A DNA stretch of 64,000 nucleotides from Portulaca oleracea (GCA_029582165.1 CM055882.1:16943867-17007866), one strand, 5' to 3'. Numbered from the stretch's first letter, positions 22,963 through 34,292 are shown. The notes: generated from the letters alone by a model not told the origin. Translations and numbers: made by a program.

Positions 22963-23128
22963 ATGGGTCCATGCCTAGACCCGGACCGACCCGCCAAATT
23001 TTTATTGGACCCAGACCCGCCCCGAGACCCGATGGGTCCAATGTTTTTGGACCCAGACCCGCTTAAATGGGGTGGGTCCAAGCGGGTCTGGGGCGGGTCC
23101 AGGACCCATTGCCATCCCTAGTTTGTAG

Positions 23129-23570
23129 TGATGACATTCGGGCTTACGAATGCCCCAACAACCTTCATGGATTTGATGAATCGGGTCTTTGAGCCCTTTT
23201 TAGACAAGTTTGTGGTGGTGCTCATCGACGACATCCTGATGTATTCAGAAACTCGAGAAGGGCATGCAGGTCACCTAAAACTAGTATTGGAGACTTTGAG
23301 GAACAATGAGTTGTACGCAAACTTCAAGAAGTGTGAATTCTGGCTAGAGCGTGTTGCATTCCTATGGCACGAAGTGTCTAAGCATGAATAGCAGTAGACC
23401 CGTAAAAGGTGGAGGCCATAACCAAGTGGCCAACTCTAAAGAATGCTACATAAGTGAGGAGTTTCCTAGAATTGGCAAGATATTACAGGAAATTTGTGCA
23501 GGATTTTTCGAAAATCACGGGATCACTAACCAACCCGACAAGGAATTCGGTGAAGTTCATTTGGTCGGAA
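23129..23570 (+). pseudogene. Reverse transcriptase, C-terminal part
   Basis: Resumes with [17 protein letters not shown], then the catalytic [12 protein letters not shown] box, in which both aspartates are kept, and the [12 protein letters not shown] thumb motif. A frame break occurs near 23390 where the LGHxVS-type motif ends. Upstream it joins 21450-21865 across the hAT insertion. Confidence 0.92.
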
Positions 23571-23999
23571 AAATGCGAGCAAGCCTTCCAAGAGTTGAAC
23601 AACGGCTTACCTCAGCCCCTATACTAGGATTACCTCAAGGAAATACAGGATTTGTCATCTACAGTGATGCCTCACATAATGGTTTAGGATGCGTGCTGAT
23701 GCATGATGGAAAGTTAATCGCCTATGCATCAAGACAACTGAAGACTCATGAAAGAAACTACCCTACCTATGACTTGGAGTTAGCTACAATAGTGTTCGCA
23801 CTCAAAATATCGAGACATTACCTATATGGGGTATATTGTGAGGTGTTCACCGACCATCAGAGTTTGAAATACCTCTTCACACAGAAGGAGTTAAATCTTT
23901 GACAGACCAGATGGCTAGAATTTCTGAAAGACTATGACGTCAACTTCCAGTATCATCCAAGAAAAACCAACGTCGTGGCTGACGTCCTGAGTCGAAGGC
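23571..23999 (+). pseudogene. RNase H domain of the Tekay-type element
   Basis: The stretch [20 protein letters not shown] carries the first catalytic Asp, [18 protein letters not shown] the Glu region, and [12 protein letters not shown] the following Asp. A TGA at about 23900 interrupts just before the connection motif ([10 protein letters not shown]) at about 23970-24000. The domain would remove genomic RNA during reverse transcription. Confidence 0.9.
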
Positions 24000-25100
24000 C
24001 TTACCCTATCATAAACCACAAAATGACATAACCACATGAATTATGCAAGGAGTTCCGAAGATTGGAAATTAATGTGGTAACCCCAGGAAGAAGAGTTGCG
24101 TTGAATGTCATGGAGGTGCAACCTACCCTGCTAGAAGAGATAAAGAGCACTCAAGATATGGATGAGCAACTTAACAAAATCAAAGGGGATGTGATGCAAG
24201 GAAAGTACCCTGGAGTTGTGGTCCACGAGGATGGAACACTAAAATTCAGAATCGCTTATGTGTACCAAACATAAAAGAGTTGAAGCAACGAATTTTGGAT
24301 GAGGGGCATAACACACCATATTCAATGCATCCAGGTGGGACGCTCTACAAGGAACTCAAACAAGCATTCTGATGGAGTAACATGAAGCATGAAGTGGCTT
24401 AGTATGTGGCCAAGTGTCTTACTTCCCAACAGGTCAAGGTAGAACACCAACGACCTGCACGGTTGCTACAACCATTAAAAATCCCAGAGTGGAAGTGGGA
24501 TTCGATCTCCATGGACTTTGTAGTGGGATTTCCCAGAACAAGAAGAAGGAACAACACAATATGTGTAATTGTGGACCGGTTGACCAAATCAACCTTGCTA
24601 TGGCCAACACTTGGACGTTGGACCAATTAGCGCAGGCCTATGTAAGAGAAATTGTGCGACTACATGAGATCTCGAGCTCCGTTGTATCATATCGAGCTAC
24701 CAGATTCCAGTCGGGATCCTGGAAGAAGCTACAAGAAGCTTTTGGCACAAAACTCAACTTCAGTACTGCATTCCACCCAACCTCAGATGGTCAAACTGAG
24801 AGAACCATTCAGACACTGGAAGATATGTTGAGAGCCTATGCTTTAGACTTAAGGATTCTTGGGATGAAGAGCTAACTCTAATTGAGTTCTCCTACAACAA
24901 CGGCTTTCATGCTAGTATTGGAATGTCACCTTTTGAAGCCTTGTACGGAAGGACATGCAGGATTCCTTTGTGCAGGCAAGATATTGATGAAGCTCTGACT
25001 ATTTGGCCTGACTTAATTCTGGCCACGACTCAAAAGGTCTGTGCAATCCAAGACAAGATGAAGGCGGCTCAAAGTTACTAGAAGAGTTACGCCGATGAAA
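24000..25100 (+). pseudogene. Integrase of the Tekay-type element
   Basis: The HHCC zinc-binding region (about 24290-24430) has lost one cysteine (CLTSQQVK in place of CxxC). The core has the first Asp ([12 protein letters not shown]) and the Glu-containing region (FHPTSDGQTERTIQTLEDML), but the second catalytic Asp is replaced by Tyr in VSYRATRFQS. Several stops and frame changes (for example TAA near 24272, TGA near 24372) are present. The enzyme would insert the cDNA into the genome; this copy is dead. Confidence 0.9.
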
Positions 25101-25547
25101 GACGAAAACCATTGGAATTCGAGGAGGGAGAATATGTGTTCCTAAAAGTCTCACCCACTAAGGGAGTCATGAGGTTTAGACAATCGGGAAAGCTGTCTCC
25201 AATTTACATTGGGCCATATCTCATCTTGGAGCGTGTAGGGGAGGTGGCATACAAGCTACAATTACCAGAGGATTTAGCAAGAGTACACAATGTCTTTCAT
25301 GTGTCGCAACTAAGAAAGTACATCTCAGACCCGATTCATGTGATCGAGTCGGAGCCCCTACAATTGCGGGAAGATCTAATATATGAGGAACAACCAGTTG
25401 AGATCCTTGACCACAGAGATAAGCGACTTCACAGGAAGACGATTCCTTTAGTAAAGGTACAATGGGCAAATCACACCATAACTGAGGCTACGTGGGTACT
25501 CAAGGAAGAAATGAGATAAAAATACCCTCACCTGTTTAATGCATGAG
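25101..25547 (+). pseudogene. Integrase C-terminus with chromodomain-like tail
   Basis: The frame from 25112 contains GPYLILERVGEVAYKLQLPE, the VFHVSQLRKY motif of plant gypsy integrases, and a terminal VQWANHTITEATW stretch typical of the Tekay-type chromodomain, which guides integration to chromatin in chromoviruses. A TAA replaces the codon just before the usual RYPHLF-like end. At about 25547 the sequence is cut by a truncated MITE. Confidence 0.88.
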
Positions 25548-25953
25548 AATATCATAGATTTTGTGTTGCATTTGATTCTAAACTTTGTATAACACTTTAC
25601 CACGATTTTTAATCAATTTACAGTATCTCTCTCTATCTTTTTTCTATTTTTTTCTATTGTTTATGATTTTTTCAATTTAATTCCTTTTGAAAAATCATAA
25701 TAATTTCTCGGAATCTCAAAAAAATAATTTAAAAAATGTTTTAGCAACTACACTTCATTACCTATCTGGGGGCAGGAACGAACAAAAAAAAAACAATATT
25801 GGGTAGGCATGAAAAAAAGAAAAGAATGTGGTGATGGATTTGGTACCACTACAATACAATTTTTTCTTTTTTTTTGGACCACTAGAATACAAATTAAAAG
25901 TAGGGATTACTGTCATCCAATTTATAAAAATAGGGATTATTAGAATCCAATTT

Positions 25954-25957
<4 letters not shown>
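25548..25957. mobile_element. Fold-back MITE, copy B', left end missing
   Basis: Matches 22455-22868 nearly throughout (ATCATAGATTTTGTGT onward, the Gln-like AATAATTT AAAA block, and the right arm ending AGAATCCAATTTCCC). The left arm is absent and the sequence begins directly at the retroelement pol, so the 5' end was lost by deletion. Confidence 0.8.

Positions 25958-26030
<73 letters not shown>
25958..26030. repeat. (TA)n microsatellite
   Basis: About 36 TA units between the MITE and a LINE 3' end; it may be the tail of that LINE. Confidence 0.95.
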
Positions 26031-26040
<10 letters not shown>

Positions 26041-26349
26041 TGCAGAAATTCAAATTTCATTCCAAAGCCCAAACGAAGGCACGAAACAAGCAAGAGTCAG
26101 AACAAAAATGGAAAGGAGCAACCAAATTTACATTAGGTCAAGAAATTAAGAGGTCGAGACACCTCTCAAATCTTTTGCTCTTTTTTGAGAGAAATAACAA
26201 TCTTTGAAGCAATACATGATGTATCCTTTTAACGGCCTCTTCACAGCTTATATTATTCTTATTTGCAGGGATCTTCTTATAATTCCTCCATTCCCAAATG
26301 ACTGAGATAGTGGAAGTTAGAATAGCAGCAGCAAGATGCTTAATACAGC

Positions 26350-26352
<3 letters not shown>
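26031..26352 (-). pseudogene. LINE 3' end fragment
   Basis: Read on the minus strand this encodes the C-terminal part of a plant L1-type ORF2 after the zf-RVT region (a stretch like SVIWEWRNYKKIP, compare the IWxERNN motif at 36280 and 36830), ends in a stop, and continues into a short 3' UTR with AATGAAATTTGAATTTCTGC before the (TA)n tract. Only about 320 bp remain, as expected of a severely 5'-truncated insertion. Confidence 0.6.
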
Positions 26353-26384
<32 letters not shown>

Positions 26385-26416
26385 TTATATATATATATAT
26401 GTATATATATATAGTG

Positions 26417-26448
<32 letters not shown>
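26353..26448. repeat. (TTTA)n and (TA)n microsatellites
   Basis: Ten or so TTTA units (26349-26385) followed by two TA tracts. They obscure the start of the 3' LTR. Confidence 0.9.
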
Positions 26449-26453
<5 letters not shown>

Positions 26454-27579
26454 TTTATTTATCTATTTTATATTATTTGTTTATGTGTTAAATAACTTTT
26501 ATTTATTATGCGTTGTGAAAATAATTTTTTTTATTATTATTTAACACTTGAGCTCGTAGGTCCGAGGGAGTGTAACAAGGGAAAGTTAGTCTTTTACTAA
26601 CAAGGGCAAAAGGGTCTTTTCATGCGTGGATAAGAAGGGTTGTGGCATGTGCTAATTACTAGCTTGACTTTAAAATTAAGGGAGGGGGATGTATCTGTAA
26701 ATTCACGTGGGGAAAAGCAAGGGTCAAGCCTAGTCATTATTGGGTTAATCTGAGTTATTAAGTGAGGGAATGTACTTGGTTTTAGATGAGTAGTATAAAT
26801 ACCCATCATTTCTCACGTAAAAGGGACTCACTCTTCTCACTCTATCACCCTCTCCCTCTCACTCTCTCTTGATAACTCACCACCACCGACCAACCTACTG
26901 CCACCTAGGCTGCCGTCGTATCCACCGTCGGCACCGTTAGCCACCAGCGTTGCTGCAATCGTCCCTCCTTTGTTTCTCCTTCACAAACATCACATACCAT
27001 AACCCACCATCAACCACCCTACCGTCACCCTACTTCAGCCATGTCGACACCGGTGACCTCAGACCGTCGTCGCATCCACCGCCGAGACCGTCAGTCGCCA
27101 CTGCCAATCCCCCATCCCTCCTCTGTTTTACCGAACTCATTACATCATAACCCACCACCACCATTCGCCCTACTGCCGCCCAACTTCTACCACCTACGAC
27201 GCCGGAAACCCCCACCGCCGCAGTCACACCCGTCGCAGCAACACCCATTGCCGCCTAGTCGTTCGCCACTCTATAAAATTTCTAAAACCGAACACTCTGT
27301 AATGTCGCCCAACTCCGACCATCTACTGCTACTGATGCACATGCCATATTATTAATATTTTCTTTATTACTATTGTTATTATTATTATTGTTATTATTAT
27401 TATTATTATTATTATTTTGTGTCGTTAAATCGTGTAAAGTAAGTGTTCCTAAAAAAATTATCTACGTTTATACCCTAAGTATACGTAGAAGTTTTGTCGT
27501 GTCAAAATGTTTTAAATAGTGTTGATTCATTATTCTAGGGTTGTTTAGTATTTTTGTAAGTATATATAAAAAAAAGAAA

Positions 27580-28115
27580 GGATTATTGGACAGGAATAAT
27601 ATGAACTTTAAAGGTATTGACCAACAATAATACTAACAATTTTGTTAGACATTAGTAGTACCAACTATGAACCTATTTTCCAGCAATAGTACATCACCTA
27701 GTTGGTATGTATTGCACATAGTAGAAAGATGATCTATCGTCTAATTGTTTGAACAAAAGATTAGACTCAGTTGAAAAAACATTAACAGCCACACTTCAGG
27801 CCAACTAAGTAACATTAAATAACTTAGCTAAACAATAATGTAAAAATAAAACTTTAATTATTTTTAGCTAAATTGGTTAACTCTGTTAGTTAGCAAAAAA
27901 AAGTGACAACCAACCTTTTTTTCCACTTAATCCGGCCTCCAACTCAGACAATTAGGCGACATGTTGTCTTTTCGTAAGTCAAATACATACCAACTCAGTT
28001 TCGTACTATTGCCGGAAAATAGGTCCATAGTTAGTACTGCTAGTGTCCAATAAAATTGTTGGTATTATAATTGTCCAATACCCCTAAAGTTCATATTATT
28101 GTTGTCCAATAATCC
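27580..28115. mobile_element. Fold-back MITE, copy C, in the 3' LTR (536 bp)
   Basis: Terminal arms of about 113 bp, GGATTATTGGACAGGAATAA (27580) and inverted GGATTATTGGACAACAATAA (from 28115), match with few differences. Each arm consists of three subrepeats of 33-36 bp (TATTGGACaacAATAATAtgAACttt...). The insertion site is between TATGTAAAA and TAATTAGTGG of the LTR, as shown by the uninterrupted 5' LTR at about 13010. Flanking A-rich DNA prevents a sure TSD call. Confidence 0.88.
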
Positions 28116-28255
28116 TAAAAAAAATTAGTGGTTATAGTACATAGTTATGTATTCCTTGTTTTGGCTATAACCTAGTTATATAGATTTTCTCTTCTTAGTA
28201 AAAGGAAGAAAAGTATAATTGATCAATAGTACTTTTGTATAATTATTATTGCTAT

Positions 28256-28971
28256 TGTTGGGATTCAACCATGAGTAAAAATGTCCCATATCAGAAAAGT
28301 AAAGAGAAGGAACATGTTATATAAGTCAAGTGGGCTACTCCTCTTAACACCAATTGGTTTTAAGATGGAACCCATTTATCTTGTGTACCATGGGCCTTGG
28401 TTGAAGTAGGCTCCCTCCTTGGATCTACCCAACAAGTGGTATCAGAGTCGATGGTTCGTTCGGCTAGGTGCGTGCAAGGTGCGGGAAGATCACCATGGAC
28501 AAGAGCAGGGACCATATACAGTGCGTGTGCAGGTGAGTCTCCTGAATACGCAAAGTGGTGGTATGAGACTCAGGTGGAGTAAGGTGTGGCTCTGTGGAGT
28601 AAGGTGCGGCTTTGTAGAGTAAGGTGCGGCTGGGACTCTTGAGGTAGAGCGGTGGCATTAGACTCAGGTGGAATAGGGTCCGGCTCTGTAGAGTAAGGTG
28701 CGGTCATGATGGGCTCCTGATGGTTACTTGAAACCTTGGCAAAAAGAGGCTTTCGATCAAGGGGGAGAGACTCATGTGTGAAGGGGGAGATTGTTGGGAT
28801 TCACCCGTGAGTAAAAATGTCCCACATCGGAAAAGTAAAGAGAATGAACATGGTATATAAGTAAAGTGGGTTACTCCTCTTAACACTAATTGGTTTTAAG
28901 ATGGAACCTCATTTAACTTGTGTACCATGGGTTTTGGTTGAAGTGGGCTCCTCCCTTGGATCTACCCAACA
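28256..28971 (+). mobile_element. Complete TRIM element (716 bp)
   Basis: Two LTRs of about 180 bp (28256-28434, 28792-28971), TGTTGGGATTC to CTACCCAACA, flank a 357-bp internal region with no coding capacity. The primer site TGGTATCAGAGTCGATGG begins at 28437 and the polypurine tract AAGGGGGAGA ends at 28790. The flanks GCTAT and GTTAT are probably a 5-bp duplication with one change. Each LTR has a TATATAAGT box. This is the standard layout of terminal-repeat retrotransposons in miniature, which move with help from other retrotransposons. Confidence 0.92.
28577..28705 (+). repeat. 20-bp tandem repeats inside the TRIM
   Basis: Three adjacent copies of T(G/A)GAGTAAGGTG(C/T)GGCT(C/T)TG with a 20-bp period (about 28577-28636) and a further dispersed copy near 28690. 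Confidence 0.8.

Positions 28972-29008
<37 letters not shown>
28972..29008. repeat. (TTA)n microsatellite at the TRIM insertion site
   Basis: The remainder of the tract in which the TRIM inserted; the Tekay LTR match ends here. Confidence 0.9.
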
Positions 29009-29010
<2 letters not shown>

Positions 29011-29663
29011 TATTAATTATATCAAAACAAAACATGCATGTCTAACAAGTTGCCATGTGGCACTCTTATGTAATAAATTGAATTTTAAATTTTTTACAAT
29101 CAAAATTAAGCTTCATTATTGAAGTCTCTTCAACTTCCTAAATTTAATTGATAATTTTTTTTAAAAAAATTGTAATCACTGTAAATAAATTAATTCCTAC
29201 TTTATTACAACACAATAATTAAAATCATTTTAAATAAATTAAGTATAAAGTTTTACAATAATCGAAATAATTAATTCTTTTATTTCAACATGATTATGAA
29301 AATCAATATAAATAAATTAAGTATAAACTTTACTAGCACCTAAGAGAATTTTAAACCTGGAAGAAAGAATTTGGGAAATTTGATTATTTTCAAAGTACAT
29401 TCCAAACCTCCACAATTTAATGTTTTCATAGATAGAATTTTAAACAGAAAAGCTTAATGTCAAGAGTTGCAAATATTTAATTTAATACACAATTCAAATG
29501 CTCCCTAATTTTATATTATAATATGTCATCACAACATAGGAAATAAACGATAATTGATCTTATAGTAAAATTTTCATAAAAAGTATATACTATTAATTTG
29601 TATTTTTTGTAATAACTATTTTATATTATAAAAATTTTATTAACACTATTTTATATATATAGG
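29009..29663. other. AT-rich DNA, nothing assigned
   Basis: Very AT-rich with no ORF, terminal repeat or RNA gene recognised. It ends in a short TATATATA run where the LINE fragment begins. Confidence 0.5.
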
Positions 29664-29756
29664 ATGTCGAGATCTGAGATTTTGGAATCAAGCTGCAATT
29701 GCCAAGTTGGTGTGGGGCATTCAGGTTAAGAAAGACATCTTATGGGTTAAGTGGAT
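29664..29756 (+). pseudogene. LINE ORF2 fragment, first part (5'-truncated)
   Basis: The frame DLRFWNQAAIAKLVWGI (about 29672-29722) is the conserved stretch between RT and zf-RVT of plant L1-type LINEs. It starts abruptly after a TA run, as expected of 5' truncation, and is cut at 29756 by the Athila-like element; it continues at 35740. Confidence 0.85.
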
Positions 29757-30232
29757 TGTTCGGTTGTGTACTTTTTGTGGTTTTATAAGTTAAGGTTGTC
29801 GGTCTCAGGGATGGGTGTGAGGCTTGATTAAGGTAATCGGTTCGTGGAAAGGGGTTTTTTCTCAAATGCGGAAAGCGATAAATTAAGTAAAGAAAGCATT
29901 TAAATCTAACCTAGACATGATAATAATAAAGAAAGCAATAAAGAAAGCACTTAAAGATGAAAGCAATTAAAAGGCATGAATGAAGACAATGAATGAACAA
30001 TGAAATTGGGAACGAGAAATTATACCTTTGATGACCAAAATCTTCTAACCTTCAATCTACTTTTGCAATTTCCCCCGAACAAACAAGAAATTGTGGATTG
30101 GATTACCATGAATCCCCCAAATTCTCACTAGTAAGTAGAATTGGAGTTCCTTGACCCTCCTCCCCACTAAAAATGGAGTTGATTGTGGCTAACACTATAA
30201 AGCTTGGAAAACAAGTCAACAATGGAGATTAG

Positions 30233-30236
<4 letters not shown>

Positions 30237-30282
<46 letters not shown>
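30237..30282. repeat. (GA)n microsatellite in the 3' LTR
   Basis: About 22 GA units; the homologous tract in the 5' LTR is at about 34788-34831. Confidence 0.95.
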
Positions 30283-30285
<3 letters not shown>

Positions 30286-30506
30286 CTTGTAAAACACTTC
30301 AATGGAAACTTGCTTGAATTGAGAAAGCTTGAGAAAATTTGAATACAAATGCTAGAAATCAATGAAAGCTTGAAGAACAATGAAGAACAATTGAAAACTT
30401 GAAGAACAATTAAGAGAGATTAAAGCAAATAAAGGAAAGCAATTAAATCTAATTCTACTCCTAAACTACCTAGGCTAATTGATAATTTTAGATTAATACA
30501 AGTGGG

Positions 30507-30514
30507 TATTTATA
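30507..30514 (-). promoter_or_regulatory. TATA box, 3' LTR of the Athila-like element
   Basis: Minus-strand TATAAATACCC; the first palindrome begins 76 bp upstream in the transcription direction. The functional copy in the 5' LTR is at 35068-35075. Confidence 0.7.
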
Positions 30515-30589
30515 GAAGAAGGAAAAATACAACCCAAAACCCTAGAAATAATTCTCAGCACGCGCAACAATTTCTCCGCAGACAGTGTG

Positions 30590-30694
30590 GCTCGGGCGAG
30601 CCACCCTCTGGCTCGGGCGAGCAAGTGTTCTGGCTGGTGTTTTTGTTGCCCCAGAAGCCTTGCTCGGGCGAGCCAGCAGATGGCTCGGGCGAGC
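30590..30694 (-). promoter_or_regulatory. GCTCGGGCGAGC palindrome pairs (3' LTR)
   Basis: Four perfect copies of the 12-bp motif at 30590-30601, 30611-30622, 30662-30673 and 30683-30694. Members of each pair are 21 bp apart and the pairs are 72 bp apart. The motif is a near-palindrome (CTCG/CGAG arms). It lies upstream of the TATA box in the transcription direction. Confidence 0.85.
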
Positions 30695-30718
30695 AAGCGT
30701 TCTGGGCAGTTTTCCCTG

Positions 30719-30863
30719 CCGACTTCAAACGCGCATAATTTCTTCATCCGAACTCCGTTTTAGGCCCGTAAGATATCGATGGAAAGCTCTCGGTGTGAAC
30801 TTTAAGCTCCCAAAATTTCAGAGCTATCGAAGTTGTAACGAAGGAGTTATGACCCAAAGGGTG
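30719..30863 (-). repeat. Shared U3 fold-back module (copy 3)
   Basis: Arms CATAATTTCTTCATCCGAAC and (inverted) CATAACTCCTTCGTTACAAC around the invariant AAGATATCGATGGAAAGCTC. It is the same module as in the gag-only element, though the rest of the two LTRs does not align. Confidence 0.85.
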
Positions 30864-31042
30864 AAGGCATACGTATTTCAAATCTTTAAGTTTGTACTGT
30901 TCCCCTGTTTGCCCAAACTTCTTCTAACTCCTTATTTTCCTACAAAACACCAAATCATTATATCTAATATATAAATAGGGGTTAAAACAAGCAAATATAC
31001 CCTATAAAAGAGAAGAAATTCGGCTCAAAACGAGGCCGAACA

Positions 31043-33020
31043 CCACTCCAACACAAGGGTTTGCTCGCCCCGAGCAAACTAAAAACGAAGAAAAGGACTA
31101 AAAAGAAAAACTAAAAACCCTAACTCACTTTCGCAGGAATCACGGATGCATTTAGCATATGCATCAAGCCCTTTAAACCCCCCGGCAGCCTGGGTGGACG
31201 AGGTAGGTCTCGTGAGGGTTTATAGCAACTATACCCACAAAAGCCTGAGAAAAAGAAAAAGGGGAGAGAAAAAGAAGTGAAAACCTAAAAACGAAACGAA
31301 ACAAAAGCAAAGAAGATATTCCCGTCCCCAATCATGCACCTAGTTACCCCATCCCGCCTCAACAATCAATTGGAAGAAGTAAGTATAAACAAATTGAGAC
31401 ACGAAGGTTGGAAAACTGCCAATCTTTAAGATTTTGAACCAAAACACTTCCTGATGAGCAAAACACCTCGTGCATATGTGCAAGTGGGCTCTAGTCGGTC
31501 CTTCCTATCCTAAACCAGACAATCAGAGTTGTGCTCATGCTCAAGCTCAGGATTATCTATCCTACTTCACTCTTGGTTTTTCTTTTAACCTCTCTTTTCT
31601 TTCTTTTTCTTACTTTGCTCTCTTTTCTTTCTTTTTCTTACTTTGCTCTTTTCTTTTTTTACTTTTCTCTTTCTTACCATTATTTTGCTCAACTCTTTTT
31701 TTCCTTTTTCTTGCTTCGCTCTTTTCTTTCTTTTTCAAAACCTACGCTCTTTTATTTCCACTCAATCTGTTTTGTGTCATTTAGAGCGTTTGTGTCGGGT
31801 TTTGCGGGATTTAAATACCGGCCTTCGCAAAGGGTTACCCTCCCTGCTGGGTTTCTCCATACGTGAGTCATTGCACTTAAAGGGCATAGGGTGCCGATCC
31901 ACCCAAACCAACCCATGACGGTAGGCCCGACAATAATTATTTAATGCATTAATTAAGAGCTTAAGCAATTGAACAACTAAAGCCGTCTAACTTAGGTAAG
32001 AATTCACAGTCAAAGCGTGTAAGAATTGAGGATTCCGCTTTCCCATTCCATGTAAAGGTCTAATAGAGATAATTCATGGCAAAAATCCTTCCTAAGGCCC
32101 ATCATTATTCATACCGGCCGCTTCCAACTGACTAAATCAGCCGATTAGACAACTATCTACACAACTGTGAACGGAAACATCCTCAAAAAAAAACAACTTT
32201 TGGGTTTTTCACAACATTTATCCCCTTTTTATTTTCTTTCACACACAAAATATTCTTAGATTTTTGGACACAAACTAAGAAAAACAAAAACAAATACTCA
32301 AAAAAAACTAGGTGATCTACCCATGACAAATGCAAAATAGCACCCCGACTCCAACACAAGACATCACAATGTCTCCATCATGAGAAGGGTGTCACAAGTA
32401 AGGTAGAAAACCAAGAAAAGCATATATACAAAACACTTATCACATAAAAAGCGGTGGCGACCCGAGCCCACACGGCTCCAACAACAATATAATCCCAACA
32501 TTCACATTCAAGGGTTCACACCCAAAAAGAAAACCAAGCATGCATCATGAATTATCGATATATTCACATAAAGAGAGGGTGGAAAGAGGTTAACTCAGAA
32601 TTTTCAATAAAAAGCACTCAATCCACGATCCAAGGAACATCACACCAAGGTTAGAAATAAACAAGAAAAGCATACTATGAGTGATGGTTCACATGCAAGA
32701 TCAAAAGGAAAAACAAACTATACAAGACACTAAGGACTAATGAACTAAGAAAACAAACTAAAATATTTACAAAACGACTCTTTTTTTCTTTTCTTAGACT
32801 CAAAAACTGGAATGCAAACTACCCTCCCACTCTCACACAAAGAGGTTGCCGTATACTCAAATGGAAACGGAAGTAGGTAAGCAAGCACCCCAAAATAAAA
32901 GAAAATGACACACACAAAAAGAAAATAAAAGAAGAGAAGAAAGACCAACTCACTAATTATACAAAAAGGGTGAGGAAGGATATTACCTCAAAGGTATCTT
33001 ATCAACAAATTCACTCCTTC
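31043..33020 (-). other. Non-coding internal region of the Athila-like element
   Basis: No domain was found. A polypyrimidine stretch at 31565-31760 contains two copies of TCTTTCTTTTTCTTACTTTG; on the element's own strand it is a long purine-rich tract. The phenylalanine-rich ORFs here are products of that tract. The stretch next to the 3' LTR (about 31043-31065) reads GGAGTGG on the minus strand and may be the polypurine tract. Confidence 0.6.
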
Positions 33021-34110
33021 TCACCTCAAGATATCGGGCATCATGTCAGAACCATTCAATGCCCGGAGTAACAAATCATGCATCCTCTCATGCATCTCAG
33101 AATGGTGGTGGTAAGAGCACACTCGCAATAGCACATAAACAAACATTAGTGCCCTTAACAATTTATCAAATGCCTTAAAAAAGTCATAGAACTGATGAAA
33201 TTCATGAATATACAAGACTTTTCTAGGCACGGTGAAAGAAGACATGACAAATGGATCCTCCCATTGACTCGTAAATGGAGATTGAGTATACAAATCAACG
33301 GAAGGAGGCGATACAACACTTTCAAGGACATGCTCATGGGAAGACTTGGATGCAAACAACGACTCATAAAGCATATCACCATCAAAAATATCATTGTCAC
33401 AAACCAAGTCCAAACACTTAGGATCAATCCCCATAGACTCAAGTTCATCATCACAAGATTGCACATCAATGGATTTACAAGAAAGGGTAGCTAATGCCTC
33501 GCTAATGCAATAATTCTCAATGAAAGTGAACAAATCGGTGTCAAGCACACATTCAATCACCAAGGATTCAATTTCACTCTCAACAAGATCATGCTCAATT
33601 ATATCACAAGCATCATAGCATTCAATAAACTCATTTTTTTCTTCACACAAAGGCATGGACAAGGGTGTGGACAATGGTTCATCATCTAGCATGTTTCAAC
33701 TAATTCTACATCATCACACACATAATCATCATGTTCCTCATGCTCACTAGGTGGGGCTAGAGCTAAGGAATTACTAAGTAGTCCAAGGCATGGTCGGTTA
33801 TAATAATCCTCATCCTCATCATACACAGCAGAATCAACATGCATTTCAGGACTCAAAGACGATGAATGACCTATTTCAACATTCGAATCAACCAATTGAG
33901 CAAGATAAGTTTCTACCCTAGGTTTAAGCACGTGCTTAAATTCATGCATGCATTTATTCACCCTATCTTGTAAACCAACTATTTCAGCACCAATTTTATC
34001 TAGTCTACAAGATTCGGAAGCATGAGACGGAGATTCACAATGCACACACAAATGACGAGACTCAACATCATCACATGGAGAAAGATCATAACGTTTCTCA
34101 TAGTGCAATT
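33021..34110 (-). pseudogene. Zinc-knuckle ORF region of the non-autonomous element
   Basis: Two overlapping frames on the minus strand: 34108-33686, open from a TAG without an obvious ATG, and 33692-33021, which begins with ATG. They overlap by ATGCTAG, suggesting a single frame broken by a frameshift, or coupled translation. The first contains CVHCESPSHASESC, a CX2CX4HX4C zinc knuckle, then a Gln/Leu-rich helical part. The second is acidic with no known domain. A gag-derived RNA-binding protein is the likeliest reading. There are no RT, protease or integrase motifs. Confidence 0.55.
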
Positions 34111-34292
34111 GAGCATGAAGCTAAAACATGCCATCTCTTTTTTTTCTATTTTTTTCGATATATTTTTTTTTCTCTCTCTTTTTTTTTTGTTTCGGATATT
34201 CAATTTTTTTGGCTACATTTTTCTAGCATAATCAAGGTAGCAATTAAACTATTTACATACAAACCAATCACCTAATCTACCAAATAACGCCA

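Larger units (their letters stand above)
21866..23120. mobile_element. Non-autonomous hAT element in RT (1255 bp, TSD GTTTGTAG)
   Basis: Ends TAGGGATGACAATGGG and CCCATTGCCATCCCTA form 16-bp inverted repeats with one difference. The 8-bp duplication GTTTGTAG (21858-21865, 23121-23128) is perfect, and its excision in silico would reconnect the two RT halves. Both subterminal regions contain many GGGTCC/GGACCC repeats. There is no transposase. Its middle holds a MITE (22340-22868) and a long (TA)n tract (about 22870-22960). Confidence 0.93.
11847..29008 (+). mobile_element. Tekay-type Ty3/gypsy retrotransposon, nested and broken
   Basis: 5' LTR (11847-14322), a primer site, gag, PR, RT, RNase H, IN with a chromodomain-like tail, and a truncated 3' LTR (26449-29008) can be followed on the plus strand. 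The order PR-RT-RH-IN and the C-terminal tail identify a Ty3/gypsy chromovirus of the Tekay/Del kind. Four younger elements with clear boundaries lie inside: a gag-only LTR element (16809-21047), a hAT (21866-23120), a MITE (27580-28115) and a TRIM (28256-28971); a truncated MITE and a LINE 3' end lie between pol and the 3' LTR. Stops and frameshifts occur in every domain, so it is not autonomous. Confidence 0.85.
26449..29008 (+). repeat. 3' LTR of the Tekay-type element, truncated and interrupted
   Basis: Matches the 5' LTR from its left edge up to the (ATT)n tract that lies at 13110 in the 5' LTR. It has the TATA box at 26794-26801. A MITE (27580-28115) and a TRIM (28256-28971) are inserted. 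After 29008 there is no further match, so the distal part (about the last 1.15 kb of the LTR, including the U5 hairpin) is gone. Confidence 0.85.
29757..31042 (-). repeat. 3' LTR of the Athila-like element
   Basis: 1286 bp. Contains a minus TATA box (30507-30514), four GCTCGGGCGAGC palindromes (30590-30694), the fold-back module (30719-30863) and a (GA)n tract (about 30237-30282) in the transcribed part. It lacks the 143-bp segment present in the 5' LTR. Confidence 0.92.

Noticed and set aside
22834..23121. Tyr-Ile repeat ORFs (also at 10985-11167, 11652-11888, 25828-26136, 36490-36792)
   Set aside because: Translation of (TA)n microsatellites.
30493..30974. GRA/RAS-repeat ORFs over the GCTCGGGCGAGC array
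   Set aside because: The peptide repeat is a by-product of the DNA palindromes in the LTR; the frame is not kept in the second LTR.
31470..31918. Phenylalanine/leucine-rich ORFs resembling membrane proteins
   Set aside because: They come from a polypyrimidine tract with internal repeats in the non-coding part of a retroelement, and three frames give the same composition.
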